From: Candidatus Aminicenantota bacterium
GTDB taxonomy: Bacteria > Acidobacteriota > Aminicenantia > UBA2199
Length of the DNA stretch: 7,562 bases
NCBI GenBank assembly: GCA_030612495.1
Contig: JAUWNT010000105.1
Coordinates: 1-7,562 of the forward strand
Direction of reading: 5' to 3'
A program made the position numbers and the translations under genes. Numbering within the stretch: the first letter of the stretch is position 1; each line of letters starts with the position of its first letter. Of the stretch, positions 1 to 5,762 are shown in pieces. The notes under the pieces are model-generated. The model was not told the DNA's origin, searched no databases, and was given only the letters and a program-made list of their open reading frames with translations.

Positions 1-24
1 TGAGTATAAAATAAATGTTAATTT

Positions 25-40
25 TGTGTTAATAAATCAA
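25..40. repeat. 16-base direct repeat, left copy
   Basis: The 16 bases TGTGTTAATAAATCAA occur here and again, identically, at 228-243. The two copies bracket the palindromic element at 54-218 but do not abut its ends: 13 bases separate the left copy from the element and 9 separate the right copy. They may mark a local duplication connected with insertion. They are too long and too far from the ends to be a simple target-site duplication. Confidence 0.6.
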
Positions 41-56
41 TTGGTAAATCAATTGG
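33..56. repeat. Tandem duplication of a 12-base unit
   Basis: The unit TAAATCAATTGG is present twice in perfect tandem at 33-44 and 45-56. The last two bases of the second unit are also the first G residues of the left inverted repeat of the element at 54-218. The junction therefore looks like slipped or duplicated sequence at the insertion edge. Confidence 0.6.
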
Positions 57-218
57 GGTCAGGTCTTCATTCTTCACACAAGAATATTGGATTAATATGA
101 TGAAAAGAATCAATCAGTGAGTAAGTTATTTATGATATATAAGAAGTAGAAAAAATGAATGAAATGATATGTTAAGTAGAGGATAAGCTATTGTGTGAAG
201 AATGAAGACCTGACCCCA
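54..218. mobile_element. 165-base palindromic MITE/REP-like element
   Basis: Bases 54-81 and 191-218 are perfect reverse complements over 28 bases. The left arm begins TGGGGTCAGGTCTTCATTC and the right arm ends GAAGACCTGACCCCA. The 109-base interior is AT-rich and carries no convincing reading frame, so the element is non-autonomous. The element would fold into a long hairpin in single-stranded DNA or RNA. From memory, ends of the type GACCTGACCCC recur in environmental bacterial genomes next to REP-associated (IS200-like Y1/HUH) transposases, which act on hairpin ends. That link is recalled, not tested, and no transposase gene lies in the window. A structured RNA gene is an alternative reading. 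Confidence 0.6.
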
Positions 219-227
219 CGACATACA

Positions 228-243
228 TGTGTTAATAAATCAA
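228..243. repeat. 16-base direct repeat, right copy
   Basis: Identical to bases 25-40 and located 9 bases outside the right end of the palindromic element. No matching second copy of the 12-base tandem unit is seen on this side. Confidence 0.6.
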
Positions 244-323
244 AGATTTAATTTGTCAAGAATATAGACTTGAGCATCCTAACTTGATATTATTTAGACT
301 TATTATTAAATTTTGGATTAAAA

Positions 324-1220
324 ATGGAAAATATAATGCATTATAGTGGAGAAATTTATTCATTGCTAACAGCAGTTGTTTGGGCTTTTGCAGTAATACT
401 GTTCAAAAAAAGCGGGGAATCTGTACATCCGATAGCTTTAAATTATTTCAAGACCTTTTTAGCAATTATACTATTTATTCCAACATTCTTTTTATTCAAA
501 GAACAAATTTTCAGGAATGTACCAATAAATGAGTATCTCTTATTACTCTTGAGCGGAGTAATCGGGATTGGAATTTCAGACACACTCTTTTTTAAGAGTT
601 TGAACCTTATCGGTGCAGGTATGTCAGCAATTGTAGATTGTTTATATAGCCCTTTTATTATTGGTCTGTCAATAATATTTTTATATGAACGCTTGAGCAT
701 ATTACAGTTAATAGGTGCATTTATGATCGTATCAGCAGTATTAACTGGAATGACCAGAAAATCAAGGGGAAAACTCAATAAAAAGAAACTCTTTTATGGA
801 GCAGCATTCGGTGCAATGGCAATGGCTCTTATGGCAGTAAGTATAGTGATGATAAAACCTTTACTTAACAGATCACCTTTGTTATGGGTTACTGAGATTA
901 GACTCATAGGTGGTATAATCTTTCTTTCTATATTTTTAATTCTCCATCCTTCAAGAAAAATGATAATTACTTCTATTCATGCACCAATGAAGTGGGTATA
1001 TACTATTTCAGGCTCTTTTTTCGGAGCATATCTTGCCATGCTGCTATGGCTTGCGGGTATGAAATATACTATGGCTTCTACAGCAGCAGCATTGAGTCAA
1101 ACAAGCAATATATTTGTTTTTATATTTGCTGCAATATTTTTAAAGGAAAAGATAAATCTTCAGCGTGTAATTGCTATATTATTGGGAGTTTCAGGTGTAT
1201 TTCTTGTAAGCTTCGGATAA
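324..1220 (+). CDS. EamA/DMT-family multidrug or metabolite permease
   Basis: Encodes a 298-residue, very hydrophobic inner-membrane protein with the length and two-repeat plan of the drug/metabolite transporter superfamily. The first EamA repeat spans about residues 10-141 and ends in the typical sequence IIFLYERLSILQLIGAFMIV. The second spans about 157-297 and ends in IFLKEKINLQRVIAILLGVSGVF. Ten membrane helices are expected, with a basic loop (RKSRGKLNKKK, about 145-155) between the halves. Family members export or import amino acids, nucleobases or other small metabolites; the substrate cannot be read from sequence. The start is uncertain. ATG 324 has no clear Shine-Dalgarno, whereas the in-frame ATG at 336 has GGA seven bases upstream. 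A weak promoter (TTGATA 284-289, TAAATT 307-312) is possible. The gene is monocistronic and converges on the DUF4143 ATPase gene with 27 bases between stops. Confidence 0.9.
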   Translation: MENIMHYSGEIYSLLTAVVWAFAVILFKKSGESVHPIALNYFKTFLAIILFIPTFFLFKEQIFRNVPINEYLLLLLSGVIGIGISDTLFFKSLNLIGAGMSAIVDCLYSPFIIGLSIIFLYERLSILQLIGAFMIVSAVLTGMTRKSRGKLNKKKLFYGAAFGAMAMALMAVSIVMIKPLLNRSPLLWVTEIRLIGGIIFLSIFLILHPSRKMIITSIHAPMKWVYTISGSFFGAYLAMLLWLAGMKYTMASTAAALSQTSNIFVFIFAAIFLKEKINLQRVIAILLGVSGVFLVSFG

Positions 1221-1247
1221 AGGGATGTATGTTAACTCCAAAGGTAT

Positions 1248-2558
1248 TCATTCATCATCACGAAAGATAAGGGATATTCCGTATAGAGGTATATTTATTA
1301 ATTTGTTGTCTATTGTGAAGTTTCTTGGTGATGTTCTGTAAATATCTTTTGGGGAGTATTTTTCACTATAAACATGGAGGCTTTTTGCTTTTCTTGTCAT
1401 TCCGCTTTTTACCTCTAACGGGATAATTGAATTTCCTTTTTGTAAGATAAAGTCAATTTCAGCATCATTTTTACTTGTCCAATAATAAAGGTTATTTCCT
1501 TTTCCTGAACATAATAATTCCTGAGCAATGAAATTTTCTATAAAAGCTCCTTTATATTCTGAAAAAAGTTTGTTGCCATCCAGAATTATTTCCGGAGGAA
1601 CATTTATCATTGCAGATAAGAGTCCGGTATCAAATAGAAAAAGCTTAAATTTATTATAATCGATGTAACCACTTAAAGGAAATTTAGGAGATTTAATATT
1701 ATAAGAGACATTGATAAGTCCTGCATTCTTCAGCCATTCTATTGCAGATTCGAATCTTGAACTCCTGCTCCCTTTTTTGATTTCACTATACTTAAATTTT
1801 TTATTTTCCTTGGATAGGTGAACCGGAATGGAATTCCAGATCTCTGATATTCTTATTGATTCACTAGAACTTGAATATTTTGAAAAATCTCTTTTATAGG
1901 ATTCCAGTATATCGGATTGAATATCCCTGGCCTCTTTTATATTTCGCTTATTAATATAGTTGTTAATGACCTCAGGCATTCCCCCCAGGATCAGATAGAA
2001 TTTAAGGTGTTTTAGAAGGGTCTGATGAAGAGGCTCAGGCATCTTCTCGGAATATGGATTTTTAATTAGTTTTTTTAGCAGTAACTCATCGCGGGTTGCC
2101 AAAAGATACTCTGAGAAACTCATTGGGTATAAATTAATGAAATTTACTTTTCCAACAGGAAATCCTGAAGTTTTCCCCACTCTTACTCCAAGAAGAGAAC
2201 CTGCTGATACAATATGGTATTGAGGAGCTTTTTCAAAAAAATATTTGAGACTTGTTATTGCTTTTGGTACTGCCTGGATCTCATCGAAAAATATAAGGGT
2301 TTTCCCCGGATTTATTATTTTACCATTAATGATCTGCAGGGATTCGATAAGTGATATTATCTCCATATCATTATCAAACAGTGATGCTAAATTCGGTGAC
2401 TCTTCGAAATTAAAATAGGCAATATCATCATATTCATTCCTTCCAAATTCCATTAACAAATATGTTTTTCCTACCTGTCTGGCACCCTGCAGGAGTAATG
2501 GTTTTCTATTGTCCTTTATTTTCCATTTTAAAAGTTCTGAATATAATGCTCTTTTCAT
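1248..2558 (-). CDS. AAA ATPase with C-terminal DUF4143 domain
   Basis: The 436-residue product has the usual length and order of the AAA_14/DUF4143 family. A P-loop ATPase domain comes first, with Walker A GARQVGKT at residues 25-32, Walker B LIFFDE at 88-93 and a sensor-like VSAGS at 117-121. An alpha-helical middle and a winged-helix-like segment (about 255-290) follow. The C-terminal domain carries a PD-(D/E)XK-like pattern: E341 in GAFIEN, D369 in EIDF, and E382-V-K384. It is predicted to be a cytoplasmic nucleotide hydrolase. The family is very common and often horizontally acquired, and its biological role is not established. The start at 2558 is supported by GGAG at 2564-2567, five bases upstream. 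The gene appears intact. The repeats upstream suggest autoregulation. It is called an ATPase with high confidence; nuclease activity is only inferred from the spacing of the acidic residues and lysine. Confidence 0.93.
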   Translation of the reverse strand: MKRALYSELLKWKIKDNRKPLLLQGARQVGKTYLLMEFGRNEYDDIAYFNFEESPNLASLFDNDMEIISLIESLQIINGKIINPGKTLIFFDEIQAVPKAITSLKYFFEKAPQYHIVSAGSLLGVRVGKTSGFPVGKVNFINLYPMSFSEYLLATRDELLLKKLIKNPYSEKMPEPLHQTLLKHLKFYLILGGMPEVINNYINKRNIKEARDIQSDILESYKRDFSKYSSSSESIRISEIWNSIPVHLSKENKKFKYSEIKKGSRSSRFESAIEWLKNAGLINVSYNIKSPKFPLSGYIDYNKFKLFLFDTGLLSAMINVPPEIILDGNKLFSEYKGAFIENFIAQELLCSGKGNNLYYWTSKNDAEIDFILQKGNSIIPLEVKSGMTRKAKSLHVYSEKYSPKDIYRTSPRNFTIDNKLINIPLYGISLIFRDDE

Positions 2559-2560
2559 GG

Positions 2561-2646
2561 TATCTCCAAAAAAATGTCAAATATACTATATTATATCTCC
2601 TAAAAAATGTCAACAACATGGTTTTTTATCTCCAGAATAATGTAAG
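2561..2646 (-). repeat. Three 20-base direct repeats, 33-base period
   Basis: Copies start at 2561, 2594 and 2627, exactly 33 bases apart. Read on the minus strand they are TTGACATTTTTTTGGAGATA, TTGACATTTTTTAGGAGATA and CTTACATTATTCTGGAGATA. Copies 1 and 2 differ at one base; copy 3 is more diverged but keeps ACATT and GGAGATA. The 13-base spacers are unrelated. Copy 2 supplies the -35 of the ATPase promoter and copy 1 its Shine-Dalgarno. A phased operator array bound by a regulator on one face of the DNA, perhaps the ATPase itself, is the simplest reading. Three helical turns is about 31.5 bases, so the phasing is approximate. Confidence 0.7.
2585..2613 (-). promoter_or_regulatory. Sigma-70-type promoter of the DUF4143 ATPase gene
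   Basis: On the minus strand a perfect -35 TTGACA (2613-2608) is followed after 17 bases by TATAGT (2590-2585). Transcription would begin near 2578 and give a leader of about 20 bases. The -35 is part of direct repeat copy 2, so a protein bound there would block RNA polymerase. Confidence 0.55.
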
Positions 2647-2664
2647 AAGAGATAAAGACTACTG

Positions 2665-3771
2665 CTATTCTTTAGACACAAGGATGAACTGAACGATTTC
2701 AGGCCTTGAAAACAGATGCATTGGCGGTCCCCAATATCCAGTACCACAACTTGTGTAAATATAGGATCCGTTATTTTCATAAAGACCATACGGATATTTA
2801 TAAAACAATCTAACCAATATGTCCATGGGTGGGATCTGACCAGCATGGGTATGTCCGGATATCTGCAGGTCAACACCCTTTTTCACAGCCTTATCAAAAC
2901 CGCCTGGCCGATGATAAAGAAGGATAATGGGTTTTTTCAAATCACAACCTTTAATTGCAGAATCCAGGTCCGGACCCTTTTTAACAAATCTCTTTCCTTC
3001 ATCATCTTCAAGACCAATAATCTGTAAAGTGTTCAAAATCGAAATTCTTTCATTTCTAAGGACTTTTATATTTAAATCTTGAGCCAGCTTTAAAAAGGTA
3101 TGTATACCAGCATAGAACTCATGATTCCCTGTTACAGAAATAACCCCATGAAAAGATTTCAATTTTTTTAAAGGTTCGCAGAAATCATAATCCTTACAAG
3201 TATCACCACTGATCAAATCACCTGTAATAATAATCAAATCAGGGTTCAAAGAATTAACTGTATCGACAATTTTCACAATCATATTAGTTGATTTATACTC
3301 TTCTAAATGAAGATCAGAAAGCTGAACAATTGAAAATCCCGACATTTCAGCAGGCAGTTTTTTTAAAGGAATAGTAATCTTTTTTACTACAGGAGAACGA
3401 GTACAATTTAAAAAGGAATAAACAGAGATTAAGGCAACAAGCAACATAGCAATAATCGTAAAAAGTCTTGCTTTACTGGGAAATATCATAACAATAAACC
3501 TTTCAATCAGGAAAACAGAAAAGGAAATAGCAATAATGCCAAGCCATACATATGCATAATGACTTAAAAAATGAATTCTCATAATGCGGCTCAAAAGAAC
3601 TCCAAGAGGCAATGTTAAAGCAGAAAATATGAAGAATATCTTAATAAAGCTTTTGGTCTTTGCTGAAAAATCAATAAATTTTGTAATTGATCTAAAAACA
3701 AAATAATGCATTACAAAATAAATAAAAAAGGCTATAAGAATAAATAAGATAAAATAAAAGATTTGCTTCAT
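2665..3771 (-). CDS. Membrane-anchored calcineurin-like metallophosphoesterase
   Basis: The 368-residue product has about four N-terminal membrane helices (roughly 3-24, 44-62, 72-96 and 103-122) and then a catalytic domain, probably cytoplasmic or periplasmic-facing. All calcineurin-type metal-site motifs are present: SDLHL (D153, H155), GDLISGD (D185), GNHEF (N216, H217), YHRP (H287) and GHTHAGQ (H307, H309). It should bind two metal ions and hydrolyse a phosphomonoester or phosphodiester. Relatives include YkuE/YaeI-like enzymes and some lipid-precursor hydrolases; the substrate here is unknown. An upstream TTG at 3807 extends the frame by 12 residues. ATG 3771 is preferred because AGGTG lies at 3777-3781 and the TTG falls inside the predicted promoter. 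It lies on the same strand as the ATPase gene, 106 bases upstream of it, but that gene has its own promoter. Confidence 0.92.
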   Translation of the reverse strand: MKQIFYFILFILIAFFIYFVMHYFVFRSITKFIDFSAKTKSFIKIFFIFSALTLPLGVLLSRIMRIHFLSHYAYVWLGIIAISFSVFLIERFIVMIFPSKARLFTIIAMLLVALISVYSFLNCTRSPVVKKITIPLKKLPAEMSGFSIVQLSDLHLEEYKSTNMIVKIVDTVNSLNPDLIIITGDLISGDTCKDYDFCEPLKKLKSFHGVISVTGNHEFYAGIHTFLKLAQDLNIKVLRNERISILNTLQIIGLEDDEGKRFVKKGPDLDSAIKGCDLKKPIILLYHRPGGFDKAVKKGVDLQISGHTHAGQIPPMDILVRLFYKYPYGLYENNGSYIYTSCGTGYWGPPMHLFSRPEIVQFILVSKE

Positions 3772-3790
3772 TAAATCACCTGTACCCTTT

Positions 3791-3819
3791 TTTATACCTT
3801 TTTTCAATAATTAATTCAA
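3791..3819 (-). promoter_or_regulatory. Promoter of the metallophosphoesterase gene
   Basis: On the minus strand TTGAAT (3819-3814), a 17-base spacer and TATAAA (3796-3791) match the sigma-70 pattern. The predicted start near 3784 gives a short leader of about 12 bases that still contains the Shine-Dalgarno at 3777-3781. It diverges from the abiE promoter, with 45 bases between the two -35 boxes. Confidence 0.4.
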
Positions 3820-3864
3820 CCTTGATTTTCCCGGAAAAAATTGATTAAAGATTTTATTTCTCTG

Positions 3865-3892
3865 TTGACAAAACGTACAAAATGTATATACT
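3865..3892 (+). promoter_or_regulatory. Sigma-70-type promoter of the abiE operon
   Basis: A consensus -35 TTGACA (3865-3870) is followed after 16 bases by TATACT (3887-3892). Transcription would start close to 3899, giving a leader of about 29 bases before the ATG at 3928. The -10 and the start point lie within the palindrome at 3874-3919. Confidence 0.65.
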
Positions 3893-3919
3893 TGTTATCA
3901 AGTAGGGACATATTGTACG
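3874..3919. promoter_or_regulatory. 46-base concentric palindrome, probable AbiEi operator
   Basis: The outer arms, CGTACAAAATGT (3874-3885) and ACATATTGTACG (3908-3919), are inverted repeats matching at 11 of 12 positions. Nested inside are perfect 6-base arms TACTTG (3889-3894) and CAAGTA (3899-3904) around TTAT. Both dyads share the same centre between 3896 and 3897. The palindrome covers the -10 box and predicted start point. AbiEi antitoxins are known to repress their own operon by binding inverted repeats at the promoter, so this is the likely operator. An RNA hairpin is unlikely because transcription would begin near the centre. Confidence 0.6.
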
Positions 3920-3927
3920 GAATAAAC

Positions 3928-4530
3928 ATGAGTGAAAGAAAACAGGAACTTATAAAATTTTTTGAGGAAAGGGGGGGAGTAGTTCGATTTTCATCTGTTA
4001 TTAAGGCAGGATTTCATAGTGACCTTCTTAGTGATCTTTATAAAAAAAAACATGTAAAAAAGATCGCCCGGGGACTATATTGCCTTAGTACATTTGAATT
4101 TGATTCTCATCATGACCTCATTATTGCGACTCTTCAGGCTAAACATGGGATTGTATGTCTGATCTCTTCCCTGTATTTTCACGAAGTTACCGGTGAGATC
4201 CCAAAAGTTGTTGATATGGCAATTCCAAAAGGAACACGAATGAATAAGGTCACCTATCCACCAGTAAGGTTTTATAAATTTTCTAACAAAGCATGGGAAG
4301 CTGGTATAGAAGAGTATCAATCATCAGGACATAGTTTCAGAGTTTATAGTCTGGCAAAAACCATAGCTGATTGTTTCAAATTTAGAAATAAGATCGGAGT
4401 TAATATTGCAAGGAGTGCAATGAAGGTAGCTATAAATGAAAAAAAGGTAAAGCCGACAGAGATTATGAAATACGCAAAAGTTTGTCGTGTTGACAAGATC
4501 ATAAAACCTATATTAGAGACAATGATATGA
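3928..4530 (+). CDS. abiEi: AbiEi-type antitoxin and transcriptional repressor
   Basis: A 200-residue protein with the layout of type IV AbiE antitoxins. It has an N-terminal winged-helix DNA-binding domain (about 1-55, ending in the characteristic KIARGLYCL) and then the AbiEi C-terminal domain. That domain has family-typical stretches: ISSLYFHEVTGEIPKVVDMAIPKG (about 79-102, given here only as a landmark beginning ISSLY and ending PKG) and YSLAKTIADCFKFRNKIG (140-157). The protein should counter the AbiEii nucleotidyltransferase and repress the operon. The frame is open from a TTG at 3841, but the predicted transcription start near 3899 rules that out. ATG 3928 is the first ATG in frame after it, with a weak GGA at 3919-3921. 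Translation is probably coupled to the toxin gene through the 4-base ATGA overlap. Confidence 0.88.
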   Translation: MSERKQELIKFFEERGGVVRFSSVIKAGFHSDLLSDLYKKKHVKKIARGLYCLSTFEFDSHHDLIIATLQAKHGIVCLISSLYFHEVTGEIPKVVDMAIPKGTRMNKVTYPPVRFYKFSNKAWEAGIEEYQSSGHSFRVYSLAKTIADCFKFRNKIGVNIARSAMKVAINEKKVKPTEIMKYAKVCRVDKIIKPILETMI

Positions 4531-5441
4531 AAAAAGAGATTAAAAATGTTCCGGCATCGATTCGATCAAGGCTCAGGAACAAGGCCAGGGAAATGGGTGT
4601 TCCTTTTGCTGAAATATTACAATATTTCTGTATGGAGAGATTTCTATACCGTTTCGGAAAATCAAAATATGCAAATAAATTCATTCTAAAAGGTGCTTTA
4701 ATGTTTACTGCATGGCAGATTCCTGAAAGGAGAACAACGCTTGATATAGATCTTCTGGCATATTTTGATAATAAGATTGCAGGTATTGAAAATGTAATAA
4801 AAGATATATGTTTAACAGAAGTTATTTCAGATGGAGTTATATTTGATACTGATACGGTTAAAGGACAGAAAATAAAAGAAGATGCAGACTATGAAGGTGT
4901 AAGAGTAAAGTTCACTGGATTTCTTGAGCAGGCTCGTATCCCGATGCAAATTGATATTGGGTTTGGTGATAAAATATATCCAGGGCCTAAGATAATTAAC
5001 TATCCTGTTATTTTAAATCTTCCCAATCCAAAGATTAAGGGTTACCCGGTGGAGAGTATGATCAGTGAAAAGTTTGAAGCAATAGTTAAAGTTGGTGAAC
5101 TTAACAGCAGGATGAAGGATTTTTATGACATATGGTTGTTGATGCGGTTATTTAATTTTGAGGGTCCTAAATTAATTGAAGCATTAAAACGTACATTCAA
5201 ACAAAGAGAAACGGATTTTCCTTCAGACACAGATCTGTTTGTAGAGGAAATTTATGATGAGAGATCAGACAAACAGGTACTTTGGAAAGCTTTTATCAGA
5301 AAAGGGGATATAAAAAATACACCTGAAAAACTTGCAATTGTTGCAAAGGGGATTGAACATTTTTTATGTGAACCGGTTGAAGCGGCAAATAAGAAAGAAT
5401 CGTTCAGTAAAAACTGGATAGCTGCAAAGTCCTGGGAATAA
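4527..5441 (+). CDS. abiEii: AbiEii-type nucleotidyltransferase toxin
   Basis: A 304-residue protein of the AbiEii/DUF1814 nucleotidyltransferase family (DNA polymerase beta fold), of usual length. Visible motifs in order are: KGA (55-57, the GG/KG-A loop of motif I); RRTTLDIDL with D73 and D75 as the metal-binding pair; a third acidic position in QIDIGFGD (D143); SEKFEA with K182; and RMKDFYDIW (K197, D198, D201). All catalytic positions expected of an active toxin appear intact. Family members transfer nucleotides; MenT relatives in mycobacteria add pyrimidines to tRNA 3' ends, and AbiE systems cause growth arrest on phage infection. The target here is inferred, not shown. The start codon overlaps the abiEi stop (ATGA at 4527-4530), so the pair forms one transcription unit. 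No clear terminator follows. Confidence 0.9.
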   Translation: MKKEIKNVPASIRSRLRNKAREMGVPFAEILQYFCMERFLYRFGKSKYANKFILKGALMFTAWQIPERRTTLDIDLLAYFDNKIAGIENVIKDICLTEVISDGVIFDTDTVKGQKIKEDADYEGVRVKFTGFLEQARIPMQIDIGFGDKIYPGPKIINYPVILNLPNPKIKGYPVESMISEKFEAIVKVGELNSRMKDFYDIWLLMRLFNFEGPKLIEALKRTFKQRETDFPSDTDLFVEEIYDERSDKQVLWKAFIRKGDIKNTPEKLAIVAKGIEHFLCEPVEAANKKESFSKNWIAAKSWE

Positions 5442-5707
5442 AATTTTATTTTGTAAATGCAAGCATAACTATTTTCTAAAATTGTTTCTCTAGTGTTAAA
5501 ATATTTTATGTTAAATTTTGTTACAGACAAAAGCAGCACTATAAAAGGATTTCGGAAAAGAGCAAAACTGTCAATATTTTTTACAGCAGCGAAATGCTTT
5601 ATTATCAACGTTTTTCAAAAAAAGTATAAAAAAATTTAACAAAACCATATACTCTTTTTTTTAACAAAAAGGTGAAAACCCTTTGTATATATGGATTTCT
5701 GACAGTT
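5442..5707. other. AT-rich intergenic region before the sigma-54 promoter
   Basis: No gene is supported here on either strand. An open frame on the minus strand (5252-5608) is mostly antisense to abiEii and resembles nothing known. The right half is dominated by A and T tracts (5610-5670) that could bend DNA. The 10-mer TTTAACAAAA occurs twice, at 5635-5644 and 5660-5669, 25 bases apart. A good rho-independent terminator for the abiE operon is not visible. Confidence 0.6.
5645..5694. promoter_or_regulatory. Dyad-rich region upstream of the sigma-54 promoter
   Basis: CCATATAC (5645-5652) faces GTATATATGG (5685-5694) as an imperfect inverted repeat, and AAAGG (5668-5672) pairs with CCTTT (5680-5684) between them. 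Relative to the predicted start near 5733 this covers about -88 to -39, which is close for an enhancer-binding-protein site but possible. The base composition makes chance dyads likely, so the call is tentative. Confidence 0.25.
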
Positions 5708-5722
5708 GGCATCATAATTGCT
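5707..5722 (+). promoter_or_regulatory. Sigma-54 (-24/-12) promoter
   Basis: TTGGCATCATAATTGCT carries GG at 5708-5709 and GC at 5720-5721 with exactly ten bases between, matching the sigma-54 consensus TGGCAC-N5-TTGC except for T in place of the last C. The predicted transcription start is near 5733, 30 bases before the ATG at 5763. Transcription would need an AAA+ enhancer-binding protein, and no gene for one is in the window. Confidence 0.75.
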
Positions 5723-5751
5723 ATACATTTTGTGTAAGACAAATTTTATTT

Positions 5752-5756
5752 GGAGG
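5752..5756 (+). promoter_or_regulatory. Ribosome binding site that fixes the receiver gene start
   Basis: GGAGG lies six bases upstream of ATG 5763. The nearer ATG at 5758 is out of frame. A TTG at 5718 opens the frame further upstream but lies within the sigma-54 promoter, so it cannot be the start of a transcript made from that promoter. Confidence 0.8.
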
Positions 5757-5762
5757 TATGAT

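Noticed and set aside
992..1270. Plus-strand open frame of 92 codons within the permease gene
   Set aside because: It is a +2 frame shadow of the EamA coding sequence with cysteine- and tyrosine-rich, unlikely protein composition.
2561..2646. Repeats with regular spacing resembling a short CRISPR array
   Set aside because: Only three 20-base repeats with 13-base spacers, one repeat diverged, no cas genes, and the repeats coincide with promoter and ribosome binding site elements.
3772..3807. TTG-initiated 12-residue extension of the metallophosphoesterase
   Set aside because: It has no Shine-Dalgarno and falls within the predicted promoter; ATG 3771 has AGGTG just upstream.
3841..3927. TTG-initiated 29-residue extension of AbiEi
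   Set aside because: The extension overlaps a consensus promoter and the operator palindrome, so it would lie upstream of the transcript start.
5252..5608. Minus-strand open frame of 118 codons at the end of abiEii
   Set aside because: More than half is antisense to a well-supported gene, composition is low-complexity, and no ribosome binding site or family resemblance is seen.
5718..5762. TTG-initiated 15-residue extension of the receiver protein
   Set aside because: The TTG is inside the sigma-54 promoter, and ATG 5763 has a GGAGG at ideal spacing with MKKKILLIDDE as a standard receiver N-terminus.
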